Of a DNA stretch of 53,860 nucleotides, positions 8,320-16,508 are shown piece by piece; within the stretch, counting starts at the first letter, position 1, and the number at the start of each line of letters is the position of its first letter. The notes below the pieces were generated by a model. The model was not told the DNA's origin. It searched no databases and was given only the letters and a program-made list of their open reading frames with translations. Source of the stretch: Acidimicrobiia bacterium (GTDB taxonomy: Bacteria > Actinomycetota > Acidimicrobiia > Spongiisociales > Spongiisociaceae); contig WTGI01000051.1 in the NCBI GenBank assembly GCA_011523635.1, positions 1-53,860 on the forward strand. Direction: 5' to 3'. A program made the position numbers and the translations under genes.

Positions 8320-9363
8320 TCAGGCCGGTCTGATCGCCCGGCCCCGGCGGGCGGACTCGTAGAGGGCTTCCATCACCGCGGTGGTGCGGCGGCCCTCCCG
8401 GCCGTCCACCAGCGGCGGGCGGCGCTCGGCGACTGCCGCCACGAAGTCCTCCATCTGGCGGTGATGCAGGCTGGAGTCGGCGTAGCCGGCCTGGGTGAGG
8501 GTGTCGCCCCTATCGACCGGCCCGGCGTTCATCAGCTCGTCGATCTCGGGAGAGGGACCGCCGGGCACCTCCCATTGCGACAGCCGGTCATCGACCATGC
8601 CCACCGTCCCGTCCGTGCCGCGGATGGTGATGGTCCGGGGTTCAGGAGGCACGGCGGCGGTGGTGCTCAGCAGGGTGGCCAGCGCGCCGCTGGCGAACCG
8701 GAGCAGGCCCACGGTGATGTCCTCCACCTCGATGCGGTGGAGGGGCGAGGTGCTGTAGAGGGCGACCGCCTCCTCCACGTCGCCCAGCATCCACAGCATC
8801 AGGTCCAGGGTGTGGCTGGTCTGGGTCACCAGCGACCCGCCCCCCTCGGACGCCCACTTGCCCCGCCATTCACCGGAGTCGTAGTAGGGCTGGTCGCGGT
8901 AGAACAGCCCGGTGCACTCCGCCATGAGCGGCCGTCCGATCAGGCCACCGGCGATCGCTTCCTTCATCCGGAGGGCGGTCTCCAGGAAGCGGTACATGTA
9001 GATGCAACCCAGTGTCACACCTGCCTCGTCGCAGGCCTCGATCATCAGGTCGGCGTCGGCCACGGAGGCGGCGATGGGCTTCTCGGTGAGGACATGGAGG
9101 CCCTCGGCGGCGGCCGCGATGGTCATCCGGGCGTGGTCGCCGGTCGGCGACGCCACGCACACGGCGTCAATGTCCGACCGGATCAGGTCGCCCCAGTCGG
9201 TGTGGACCTCGGTCACTCCGTATCCGGCGCCGAAATCGGTGGCCCGCTGCCGGTTGCGGGAGCAGACCGACACCAGGTGGGCACCGCCGGGGCGTCCGGC
9301 CAGGGCGCCGGCGAAGAGATGGCCGCCTCCCCCGGTACCGATCAGGCCGAAGCGGAGGCTCAT
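8320..9363 (-). CDS. Gfo/Idh/MocA family oxidoreductase
   Basis: A 347-residue NAD(P)-dependent dehydrogenase of the glucose-fructose oxidoreductase/inositol dehydrogenase type. The Rossmann motif LIGTGGGGH is at the N-terminus. The family signature EKPIA (canonical EKP lysine) follows near residue 105, and the C-terminal alpha/beta domain carries the conserved histidine region GGSLVTQTSHTLDL. Members oxidise sugars or cyclitols; the substrate here cannot be read. The ATG at 9363 begins at the Rossmann strand, and a longer frame upstream has no family similarity. No strong Shine-Dalgarno is visible. It is divergent from the gene at 9454 and lies 70 bases upstream of the GAPDH pair on the same strand, possibly in one transcript. 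Confidence 0.9.
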   Translation of the reverse strand: MSLRFGLIGTGGGGHLFAGALAGRPGGAHLVSVCSRNRQRATDFGAGYGVTEVHTDWGDLIRSDIDAVCVASPTGDHARMTIAAAAEGLHVLTEKPIAASVADADLMIEACDEAGVTLGCIYMYRFLETALRMKEAIAGGLIGRPLMAECTGLFYRDQPYYDSGEWRGKWASEGGGSLVTQTSHTLDLMLWMLGDVEEAVALYSTSPLHRIEVEDITVGLLRFASGALATLLSTTAAVPPEPRTITIRGTDGTVGMVDDRLSQWEVPGGPSPEIDELMNAGPVDRGDTLTQAGYADSSLHHRQMEDFVAAVAERRPPLVDGREGRRTTAVMEALYESARRGRAIRPA

Positions 9364-9453
9364 ACCAGGGGAAGGGAGGAGGTGGGGCGAAGGAGGGAGG
9401 CCCTCAACATCGGCCGTAGTATACGCCCGCAGTAGTCCCCGGAAGGAAGTCCC

Positions 9454-10503
9454 ATGCGCCGAGTTCCTACCACTGCCGCGGCCGGCGCGGAGCTGGTCCC
9501 GCTCTTCCGGGACCACCTGGAATTGTGCAACGTGCAGCCGGGCGAGACGGTGCTCGGGTTCACCGACACCATGAGCAACCAGGTGTACAACATCGCGCTG
9601 GCGGCGGCGGCGCGGGTGCTGGGCGCCGACTACTTCGAGATCACGGTGGCCGCCGACGAGAGCTGGATGAAGTCCCAGGCCATCGTCGATGCCTGGAAGG
9701 GATCCGACCTGGTGGTGGCAACGCCCACCACGGAGTGGATCTACAGCGACGCCCACAACGCCGCCCTCGACGCCGGGGCGCGCACCCTGATGCTCCTGGA
9801 ACCCGAGGACATGCTCCGCCGGATGTTCCCGATCCCCGAGATACGGCGCCGGGCAGAGGTAAGCGAAGCCCTGCTGGCGGCCGGTAGCACCTTGCACATC
9901 GAGTCCGAGGCGGGGACCGATCTCACCCTCAGCTACGAGGGGCGCCCGGTCATGACCCAGTACGGGTACACGGATACGCCCGGACGCTGGGACCACTGGC
10001 CGTCAGGCCAGGTCGTAGTGGCGCCGCTGGAGCATTCGGCGGAGGGCACCCTGGTGCTGGACGAGGGTGACTGCCTGCTCAACCTGGGTCGCTACGTGAT
10101 GTCTCCCGTCCGGATGGAACTCAGGGAGGGGAGCATCGTCTCCATCGAGGGGGGAACCGACGCCCAGCTGGCGCGGGATCACTTCGAGGCGCCCCGCGAC
10201 AAGCGTTCCTACGGTGTGTCCCACATCGGGTGGGGATACGAGCACCGGGCCAACTGGAACGCGCTGGGCCTTCGCTTCTGGGAGTCGGGTGGCGTGATGG
10301 ATACCGAGAGCTACTACGGCAACATGCTGATCGCGTTCGGCGCCAATTTCGTGCGTCTCCTCAAGGGAGAGAACCGGGCCCCGTTCCACTTTGACATCCC
10401 GACCCGCAACCACTCCATCTGGGTGGACGATCGCCAGATCATCGACAGGGGTAACTTCGTCATCCCCGAGCTGCAGCTCGACTACCAGGAAGGAAACGAA
10501 TGA
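9454..10503 (+). CDS. M29 aminopeptidase/2,5-dihydroxypyridine dioxygenase (NicX)-like metalloprotein
   Basis: 349 residues. The fold and motifs resemble the M29 leucyl aminopeptidase/NicX group. The C-terminal part has HIGWGYEHRANW and, further on, PFHFDIPTRNHS, in which an H-x-D pair matches the metal ligands of that group. The 2,5-dihydroxypyridine 5,6-dioxygenases use two histidines and an aspartate to hold Fe(II). The sequence cannot settle whether this copy is a peptidase or a ring-opening dioxygenase. The ATG at 9454 follows GGAAGGAAG. Its stop overlaps the ATG of the amidohydrolase at 10500 (ATGA), so the two are co-translated and probably act in one degradative route. Confidence 0.75.
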   Translation: MRRVPTTAAAGAELVPLFRDHLELCNVQPGETVLGFTDTMSNQVYNIALAAAARVLGADYFEITVAADESWMKSQAIVDAWKGSDLVVATPTTEWIYSDAHNAALDAGARTLMLLEPEDMLRRMFPIPEIRRRAEVSEALLAAGSTLHIESEAGTDLTLSYEGRPVMTQYGYTDTPGRWDHWPSGQVVVAPLEHSAEGTLVLDEGDCLLNLGRYVMSPVRMELREGSIVSIEGGTDAQLARDHFEAPRDKRSYGVSHIGWGYEHRANWNALGLRFWESGGVMDTESYYGNMLIAFGANFVRLLKGENRAPFHFDIPTRNHSIWVDDRQIIDRGNFVIPELQLDYQEGNE

Positions 10504-11741
10504 CCAGCCTCGTAATCCGCAACGCCGAATTGCTGGACTGCACCGGCGCCGACCCGCGGTCTGGCATGGACGTGGCCGTGTCGGGGTCCCTGATCAGCGG
10601 GGTCGGACCCGGAGCGGGAAGCTCGCCGGACCAGGTCATCGACGCCACCGGACTGACCCTCATGCCGGGTCTCACCGATGCCCATGTCCACATGGGACTG
10701 GTGTCGTCGGCGGGCGACGTGGGTGACCTGCCCTGGATCGACTACGTGTTCACCGTGCGGGGGGTCATCGAGAACACCCTCCAAGAGGGCTTCACCACCG
10801 TCCGGGACGCCGGGGGTTTGGACCCGCGGTGGGCTCGGCTGGTGGAAATGGGCGTTATCGACGGGCCCCGCATCCTCCCGTCGGGGTCGGTGCTCTCCCA
10901 GACCGGCGGCCACGGCGACCTGAGGCATGCCCATCACCACGCCCACCCCCAGGGGAGTATCCCGGGACTGTCGGCCACTCCCGAGGTGGTGGACGGTCCG
11001 GATGAGGTGCGCAGGGCGGCCCGCGAGCAGCTTCGCAAGGGCGCCACCCAGGTGAAGGTGTTCGGCTCTGGCGGTGTCCTCTCGCCGACCGACCCCTTCG
11101 ACAGCCTCCAGTTCAGCCATGAGGAGCTGCGCGCCGCGGTGGAGGCGGCCGGCGACTGGCACACCTACGTGCTGGCCCACTGCCACACCTCTGACGCCAT
11201 CCGCCGGGCTCTGGCGGCTGGCGTGCGGTCTATCGAGCACGCCAGCATCCTGGACGAGGATGCGGCCACGCAGATCGTGGACTCCGACGCCTTCGCAGTG
11301 GTGACGCTGGCGGTCAAGTACGACCTGCTGGAGAATCCGGAGCGGGCCGGCCTCACCCCTTCCCAGCTCTCCAAGCTCCAGGCTGTGGAGTCGGAAGTGG
11401 GGCGCAGCATCGAGATCATGGGGGAGACCGGGGTGAGGGTCGGTTCGGGCTCCGACATCGTCGGTCCGCTCCAGGACCGGCGGGGCCGGGAGTTGCCCAA
11501 CAAGGCCCGGTACATGGGCGCGGCGGAAGCCATCAACACGGCGACCAAGGTGAACGCCCGGATCTTCTACATGGAGGACCGGATCGGCACCGTGGAGGTC
11601 GGCAAGGAGGCGGACCTGATCCTGGTGGACGGCCGACCGCTCGACGAGATCGGAGCGCTCGCCGACCCCGACCGGATCGTGGCGGTCATCAAGGGAGGCC
11701 GCGTCTACAAGGACACCGAGGGACGCTGCTCGTCCAGTTAG
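10500..11741 (+). CDS. Metal-dependent amidohydrolase (imidazolonepropionase-like)
   Basis: 413 residues of the amidohydrolase superfamily. The short N-terminal beta domain is followed by the TIM-barrel metal site: HVH in LTDAHVHMG near residue 60, a candidate carboxylated lysine in TQVKVFGSGG, histidines in LAHCHTSDA and RSIEHASI, and the catalytic Asp in GSGSDIVGP. The C-terminal region ADLILVDGRPLDEI is typical of the imidazolonepropionase/aryldialkylphosphatase-like clade. It hydrolyses C-N or related bonds in an unknown substrate. It is translationally coupled to the upstream M29/NicX-like gene. Confidence 0.9.
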   Translation: MTSLVIRNAELLDCTGADPRSGMDVAVSGSLISGVGPGAGSSPDQVIDATGLTLMPGLTDAHVHMGLVSSAGDVGDLPWIDYVFTVRGVIENTLQEGFTTVRDAGGLDPRWARLVEMGVIDGPRILPSGSVLSQTGGHGDLRHAHHHAHPQGSIPGLSATPEVVDGPDEVRRAAREQLRKGATQVKVFGSGGVLSPTDPFDSLQFSHEELRAAVEAAGDWHTYVLAHCHTSDAIRRALAAGVRSIEHASILDEDAATQIVDSDAFAVVTLAVKYDLLENPERAGLTPSQLSKLQAVESEVGRSIEIMGETGVRVGSGSDIVGPLQDRRGRELPNKARYMGAAEAINTATKVNARIFYMEDRIGTVEVGKEADLILVDGRPLDEIGALADPDRIVAVIKGGRVYKDTEGRCSSS

Positions 11742-11771
11742 CTTCCGGGCGAGCGGGCACCCGCCGGTGAC

Positions 11772-12692
11772 ATGACAGCGCTAGCTGATCGACGGCAGGT
11801 CCGGATCCCCGGCGGGGAGTTCCTGATGGGCTCCGACCGCCACTACCCCGAGGAACGTCCGGTCCGCAAGGTGCGGGTGGACCCGTTCCGGATCGATGCC
11901 TACCCGGTCACCAACCGCCGGTTCATGGAATTCGTCACCGACACCGGCTACGTGACCTTCGCCGAGCGACCCCCCGACCCGAGTCTCTACCCGGGGGCTC
12001 GACCGCCGGACCTGGTGCCGGGTTCGCTGGTGTTCGGAATGACGGACGGGCCCGTGGACCTGGGGGACTTCCGCAACTGGTGGTCCTGGACGCCGGGCGC
12101 CGACTGGCGCCGGCCGCTGGGGTCCGGTTCGTGCTTGGACGGCCTGGAGGATCATCCCGTGGTCCACGTTGCCTACCCCGACGCGGTGGCCTTCGCCCGC
12201 TGGGCCGGCATGCGCCTTCCTACGGAGACCCAGTGGGAGTACGCCGCCCGGGGCGGTCTGGAGGGCGCCGAGTTCGCCTGGGGAGACCAGGACTGCCAGG
12301 AAACAATGCCTCGGGCCAACACATGGCAGGGAGCGTTCCCCTACGAGAACACGGAACTGGACGGCTGGACCAGGACCAGCCCGGCCGGTTTCTACGCCCC
12401 CAACGGCTACGGCCTGTACGACATGATCGGCAACGTCTGGGAGTGGACCTCCACCCGGTACCGGGAGGCACCACCGATGGCCGGTTCCCGGTGCTGCGGC
12501 CCGCCAAGGAGCGAGCAACTTGCCCCGATCCGGCAACCTGGCCCCTTCCCCTCCCGCACCATCAAGGGCGGTTCGCACCTATGCACGATCCAGTACTGCT
12601 TCCGCTACCGGCCCGCCGCCCGCCAAGCGCAGACGCTCGACACCTCGGCGTCCCACATCGGATTCCGCTGCGTATCACCAGACCGCCCCTGA
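11772..12692 (+). CDS. Formylglycine-generating enzyme (SUMF1/EgtB/PvdO family)
   Basis: 306 residues. The enzyme converts a cysteine in a CxPxR sulfatase motif to C-alpha-formylglycine. Family features run from the N-terminal IPGGEFLMGS through PVTNRRFMEF, RLPTETQWEYAARGG and GNVWEWTS to KGGSHLC. Cys271 and Cys276 form the C-x4-C copper and substrate site that distinguishes true formylglycine-generating enzymes, followed by RYRPAARQ and GFRC. All key residues are present, so activity is likely. It starts 30 bases after the amidohydrolase on the same strand, with only a weak Shine-Dalgarno. No sulfatase lies in the window, so its client is unknown. Confidence 0.92.
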   Translation: MTALADRRQVRIPGGEFLMGSDRHYPEERPVRKVRVDPFRIDAYPVTNRRFMEFVTDTGYVTFAERPPDPSLYPGARPPDLVPGSLVFGMTDGPVDLGDFRNWWSWTPGADWRRPLGSGSCLDGLEDHPVVHVAYPDAVAFARWAGMRLPTETQWEYAARGGLEGAEFAWGDQDCQETMPRANTWQGAFPYENTELDGWTRTSPAGFYAPNGYGLYDMIGNVWEWTSTRYREAPPMAGSRCCGPPRSEQLAPIRQPGPFPSRTIKGGSHLCTIQYCFRYRPAARQAQTLDTSASHIGFRCVSPDRP

Positions 12693-12705
12693 CCCCCGCG
12701 GGGTC
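12691..12705 (+). terminator. GC hairpin overlapping the stop codon of the FGE gene
   Basis: GACCCC (12691-12696), loop CGC, GGGGTC (12700-12705) forms a perfect six-base-pair stem that starts within the TGA of the upstream gene. No T-tract follows, so intrinsic termination is uncertain. Confidence 0.3.
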
Positions 12706-12740
12706 CATGGGAGGCCACCCCATTCGCGCCGCGCCGCGGC

Positions 12741-12883
12741 GAACCTCAGGTTCAGGGCGTCATGGGTGGTGCCCTGTGCCTCAAGTTCGTGGACCCCACC
12801 ATTCTCGATGCACAGGGCGTCACCGGTGGTGCGGTGTTCCTGAGGTTCAGGGCGTCACATATGACGCCCTCTGCCTCAAGAAC
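12741..12883. repeat. Pair of related imperfect palindromes (REP-like)
   Basis: Element A (12741-12788) has outer arms GAACCTCAGG and CCTCAAGTTC and inner arms CAGGGC and GCCCTG around a 12-base loop. Element B (12836-12883) has outer arms GTTCCTGAGG and CCTCAAGAAC and inner arms AGGGCGTCA and TGACGCCCT around the loop CATA. The inner arms of B pair perfectly over nine bases. The outer arms of B pair at nine of ten positions, and the tenth becomes a G-U wobble in RNA made from the minus strand. A partial third copy (CAGGGCGTCA then GGTGGTGC) lies at 12812-12832. The arrangement resembles REP/BIME elements or tandem RNA hairpins in the trailer of the minus-strand operon. Confidence 0.7.
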
Positions 12884-12896
12884 GCTCCGAAGCCCC

Positions 12897-12931
12897 CGAA
12901 CTCGCGAAAAAGGGACTCGAACTCGCGAAAA
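12897..12931. repeat. Direct repeat of CGAACTCGCGAAAA at 21-base spacing
   Basis: The 14-mer occurs exactly at 12897-12910 and 12918-12931. Each copy contains the palindrome TCGCGA. The 21-base period equals two helical turns, which would place two protein-binding sites on the same DNA face. A partial look-alike, GAACGCGAAAAAAA, occurs at 13153-13166. Function is unknown. Confidence 0.6.
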
Positions 12932-12949
12932 TCCGGTGCTCCGCACCGG
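12926..12949 (-). terminator. Hairpin followed by ATTTT on the minus strand
   Basis: Read on the minus strand, CCGGTGC, loop GGA and GCACCGG (12949-12933) form a perfect seven-base-pair stem followed by ATTTT. It lies about 265 bases downstream of the minus-strand flavoprotein gene, so it would be a secondary terminator for that operon. Confidence 0.4.
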
Positions 12950-13159
12950 GCCCCTCCCCCGCCACCACCCATCCTGTTGGAGCGTGGTCGGCCATGCCCG
13001 GCTGGATGCCGGGGAATCGGCGGTCGCTCCATAAGGCTCGTATGTTCCCTCGGGCCGGCCGTTCCGATCGGTCTCACCTCATCGGCCGGTGTAGGTGCTT
13101 GGCGATAGGCAACGTATATCGGGGGTGTGACAAGTCCGACCCTTGTCGGCGAGAACGCG

Positions 13160-13179
13160 AAAAAAACGGTTGCCGGTTT
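13160..13179 (-). terminator. Candidate intrinsic terminator of the flavoprotein operon
   Basis: On the minus strand, AAACCGG and CCGTTT (13179-13164) can pair with one bulged base around the loop CAA and merge into a run of seven T residues (13166-13160). It begins 35 bases after the stop codon at 13214. The stem is short, so strength is uncertain. Confidence 0.4.
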
Positions 13180-13213
13180 GCGAAGGGACGATCGCCGGGA
13201 CCGGCGCCCTGGC

Positions 13214-15211
13214 TCAGCCGAGGGCGGGGGGAGTGGCGAGGGTGGAGCGCAGAGTGCCGGCACGTGCGGCCAGGTCGATGCGCTCGGCTACGTCGGCGGC
13301 TTCCTGGCCGGCGGCGTAAAGGTCTCGCGGCCGCACCGCATCGCCGATGGTGTAGATCTCGGCCCGTAACCCGGACCGCCTCAACTCGTCCGGGAGATCC
13401 GAGCCGGGGCGCCGGCCGCCGATCACTACCGATCCCACGTCCAACCGGCTTTCCTTGCCCCGGGTCTGTATCACCACGCCATCGCCGGTGATCAACTCCG
13501 TGGTGGCTTCCCGATGGATGGTGACCCCCTTGTCCGCCTCCAGTTCCAACTCGGCCAGCAGACCGGTGAAGGCGCCGTCCGCGGCAAGGGACGCGCCGGC
13601 TTCGACGATGTGGATCCGTACGCCGGAGCGGCGGAGGTGCTGCGCCACCCGGCAGGCTACGAAGTCACCGCCGATCACGGCCACGTCCGACTCCCACTCG
13701 TCCGGCGGCCGTTCCAGCCCGGAGAAAACGTCGAAGATGGGGACGGTGGGTTCCTGGGTGGCGGCCCACAGGTAGCCTCCCCGCGCTCCGGTCGCCACCA
13801 CCGCCGCATCGGGGTCGGCCTCGGAGATCTCGGGGACCCCGACCCGGCGGCCGGTCTCGATCCTCACCCCGAGCTCATCGAGCTCCCGCGCCAGCCAGTC
13901 GACCAGCGCCCCGTACTCGGGCAGGGCTCGGCGCAGGTAATACAACTGGCCGCCGAGCCGCTCGGTCGCCTCGCAAAGCAGGACCTCGTGCCCGCGGAGG
14001 CCGAGGAACCGGGCGGCGTGCATGCCCGCCACCCCGCCGCCGACGACCAATGCGCGCACTCGCTCCGGTGACGGGCGATAGCTGTCCCGGGAGAGCTCGA
14101 AGGCGCTGGCGGGGTTGGCGGCGCAACCGGCGGGAATACGGGCCACCGTCAGGTTGGCGCAGGTGTTGCAACCTATGCAGGGCAGTATCCGGTCGGCACG
14201 GCCCTCGGTCAGCCTGCGCACGTAGTCGGGATCGGCGTGGAAGGCGCGAGCCAGGGTGACGTACTCGAACCCCTCCCGTTCCATCACCCGGTCGGCGAAC
14301 ACGGGGTCGTTCATGCGCTGCGCCACGCTCACCGGGACCCGGTCGCCCACCGCCCGGCGGATGGCCGCGGCCTCCTCGACGAAGCCGCCCTTGCGCGCCT
14401 CAGGCCCCTGGAAGATCATCGACATCGACTCGTAGGTGCCTCCGGCCACGTCGATCAGGTCGATCCCCGCATCGGCGAGCATGACCGCGAAGCGGGCCGA
14501 CTCGTCCGCCTCCAGACCACCCTCCACATACTCGGCCGCCGATATCCGGTAGCCGATCGGGCAATCGGGCCCCACCACCTGCCGGACCGCGGCGAGAACC
14601 TCCAGGGGGAAGCGGGCCCGGTTGGCCAGGGACCCTCCGTAGCCGTCGGTACGACGGTTCGACTGCGGCGACAGGAACTGGCCGAGCAGGTAACCGTGCG
14701 CGCCATGCAGGTGGATCATGTCGACACCCGCCGCCAGGCATCGTTCGGCGGCCCTGGCGAAGTCTCCGATCACCCGGCGGATGTCGGCCGGCGTCATCTC
14801 GCGGGGAACCGTCCCCGGATCCATCATGGCGGACGGGATCGCAGACGGGGCGATGGGATGGCGGTGGTGGGCCGCAACGGATGCCTGGCGGCCCCCGTGG
14901 TGGAGTTCCATGGCCAGCTTGGCGCCGTGCGCGTGGATCTCTGTGGCCATCCGGGTGAGGGCCGGGATGACATGGTCCCCGTGGCAACCCACCTGGTACG
15001 GGTTCCCCCGACCCTCCGGCGATACGTAGGTCGACTCGAGCTGGATAAGCGCCGCCCCGCCCATGGCACGCCGCCGGGCGTAGGCGATGTAGCGCTCGTT
15101 CAGCGATCCGTCGAGGTTGGCCAGCGACTTCTCCATGGGACCGACGATGATCCGGTTGCGCATGTACATCCGGTTGATGTATCCGGGACGCAGCAGGTTC
15201 TCGAAGCTCAT
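13214..15211 (-). CDS. FMN/FAD/Fe-S oxidoreductase of the NADH:flavin oxidoreductase/2,4-dienoyl-CoA reductase type
   Basis: 665 residues. The N-terminal Old Yellow Enzyme barrel (about 1-340) shows IIVGPMEKS, ELHHGGRQA, MIHLHGAHGYLLGQFLSP and the signature YGGSLANRARF. An iron-sulfur segment has Cys345, Cys348, Cys351 and Cys363 (CIGCNTC then GCAANP). A C-terminal FAD/NAD(P) module begins with VVGGGVAGMHAARFL. Relatives reduce activated C=C bonds or demethylate amines. The second Cys spacing is two residues rather than the three usual in 2,4-dienoyl-CoA reductase. GGGAGGT lies five bases before the ATG at 15211. It is the last gene of a four-gene minus-strand operon, 22 bases after the Tm-1-like gene. 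Confidence 0.92.
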   Translation of the reverse strand: MSFENLLRPGYINRMYMRNRIIVGPMEKSLANLDGSLNERYIAYARRRAMGGAALIQLESTYVSPEGRGNPYQVGCHGDHVIPALTRMATEIHAHGAKLAMELHHGGRQASVAAHHRHPIAPSAIPSAMMDPGTVPREMTPADIRRVIGDFARAAERCLAAGVDMIHLHGAHGYLLGQFLSPQSNRRTDGYGGSLANRARFPLEVLAAVRQVVGPDCPIGYRISAAEYVEGGLEADESARFAVMLADAGIDLIDVAGGTYESMSMIFQGPEARKGGFVEEAAAIRRAVGDRVPVSVAQRMNDPVFADRVMEREGFEYVTLARAFHADPDYVRRLTEGRADRILPCIGCNTCANLTVARIPAGCAANPASAFELSRDSYRPSPERVRALVVGGGVAGMHAARFLGLRGHEVLLCEATERLGGQLYYLRRALPEYGALVDWLARELDELGVRIETGRRVGVPEISEADPDAAVVATGARGGYLWAATQEPTVPIFDVFSGLERPPDEWESDVAVIGGDFVACRVAQHLRRSGVRIHIVEAGASLAADGAFTGLLAELELEADKGVTIHREATTELITGDGVVIQTRGKESRLDVGSVVIGGRRPGSDLPDELRRSGLRAEIYTIGDAVRPRDLYAAGQEAADVAERIDLAARAGTLRSTLATPPALG

Positions 15212-15233
15212 GGGAGACCTCCCTCGGACCCGA

Positions 15234-16460
15234 CTATCCCGGGTCCGGGCATTGAACCGGTGCCGGATCGACCGCCGCGACCAGCGCCTCGGCGAATTCC
15301 CGGTCGTTGATGTGGAGGTCCATCCTCACCAACGATACGGGGGAGTGGGGCGGGAGCGCCGACCCGACACCATCGGCGAAGGCTTCCACCGATCCGGGGT
15401 CGTGGAACGGGCCTCCCTCGACGTCGAGCTGGGAGACGCCCCACATCGGTACCAGCACCGAGGTGGCGGCTCCAGGGGACCCGAGGCGTTCCGCCACCGT
15501 CCGGCCGAGCCGGTAGTTCTCCTCCGGGGTGGTGCGGACGAGGGTGACCAGGTCGTTGTGGGCCACGTGGGGCCGGTTCCGGAAGCGCTCCGGCAGGTCT
15601 GCCATCGGCCCCAGGCAGATCATGTCGATCGCTCCCGGGGCGATGACCTGCGGGACGGCGGAGAGGGATGCCCCGGTGAGGCGGTCGGATCCCGCCGGCC
15701 ACAGACCCCCGAACAGTTCGTCGGCCACCTCGCTGATGGTCACGTCGATGGCGGACGCCACCAGGCCCTGGCTCACGAACGACTCGAAGGACCGGCCTCC
15801 GGTGCCGTTGGCGTGGAACACCAGCGGCTCGAGGCCCCGATCCGCCAGGAGCTCCCGGCAATGGGCCACGCAAGGGTTGGTGACGCCGTACATGGTCAGG
15901 GCGACCGCGGTCCCGGGTACGCTCAACGGGAGCGCACCGCCCGCCCGCAGCAGCGCCGCCGACACGTGGGCCAGCCGGCCGATCATGGTCCGCAGGATCC
16001 GGTTGTCGCCCTCGATGTCGAGGATGGGGTAGAGCATGGTCACGTCACCGCCGTTGACCAGCGCCCTGGTCTCACCGGCCACCGAGGTCGCCATCAGGAT
16101 CTTCGGGACGCCGATCGGAACGATGGGCGCCAGCACCGAGAAGACCGCGGCCGCGTTGGAGCCGCCCATGCAGACCAGCGCTCCCACCTCGCCTCCGTCC
16201 ACCAGTTGCCGGAGGATGCGGGCCGCGCCCCTGGTCATGGCCGATACCGCCCCCGCCCTGCCCAGCGGGGGGAGCTCTTCGAGGGAGTATCCGGCGGCTT
16301 CGGCCACGGCCTCCGCGGGGTGGTCGCAGCCGTGATCGCCACCGAAGACGCCGGTGTCGATGGTGATAGGAGGTGCGTCGAGGCTGCGAAGTTCCTCCGC
16401 CAGCAACTCGAGCGGCTCGGCCTTGGTGTCGAAGGCGCCGGCGACCACGACCCTGCTCAT
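15234..16460 (-). CDS. Tm-1-like ATP-binding domain protein (UPF0261)
   Basis: 408 residues matching the N-terminal domain of the plant Tm-1 family. It shows the opening VVAGAFDTKAEPLELL, the nucleotide-binding-like CMGGSNAAAVF near residue 95 and LMATSVAGETRALV. The biochemical reaction of bacterial members is not established. In plant Tm-1 this domain is fused to a TIM-barrel domain; here the partner is the separate gene immediately upstream at 16509-17339, 48 bases away. That pairing supports a joint function. Neighbouring SDR and flavoprotein genes suggest a catabolic setting. Confidence 0.88.
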   Translation of the reverse strand: MSRVVVAGAFDTKAEPLELLAEELRSLDAPPITIDTGVFGGDHGCDHPAEAVAEAAGYSLEELPPLGRAGAVSAMTRGAARILRQLVDGGEVGALVCMGGSNAAAVFSVLAPIVPIGVPKILMATSVAGETRALVNGGDVTMLYPILDIEGDNRILRTMIGRLAHVSAALLRAGGALPLSVPGTAVALTMYGVTNPCVAHCRELLADRGLEPLVFHANGTGGRSFESFVSQGLVASAIDVTISEVADELFGGLWPAGSDRLTGASLSAVPQVIAPGAIDMICLGPMADLPERFRNRPHVAHNDLVTLVRTTPEENYRLGRTVAERLGSPGAATSVLVPMWGVSQLDVEGGPFHDPGSVEAFADGVGSALPPHSPVSLVRMDLHINDREFAEALVAAVDPAPVQCPDPG

Positions 16461-16508
16461 GGCCTTGTGTACACGATCATCGCGCTTCGGGCGGGGCCGG
16501 GCAGGTGC

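Larger units (their letters stand above)
12693..13213. other. 521-base intergenic region with repeats, between convergent genes
   Basis: No credible gene was seen in this stretch between the FGE gene (plus) and the flavoprotein operon (minus). It contains two long imperfect hairpins (12741-12788 and 12836-12883), a repeated 14-mer (12897-12931), a hairpin followed by T residues on the minus strand (12926-12949) and a candidate terminator with a seven-base T run on the minus strand (13160-13179). The short frames across it lack family features and overlap the repeats. Confidence 0.7.

Noticed and set aside
12905-12931. tRNA-like GTTCGAGTCC on the minus strand
   Set aside because: It resembles a T-arm, but flanks do not form the T stem and no acceptor, D or anticodon arms can be drawn. 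It is part of the 14-mer repeat.
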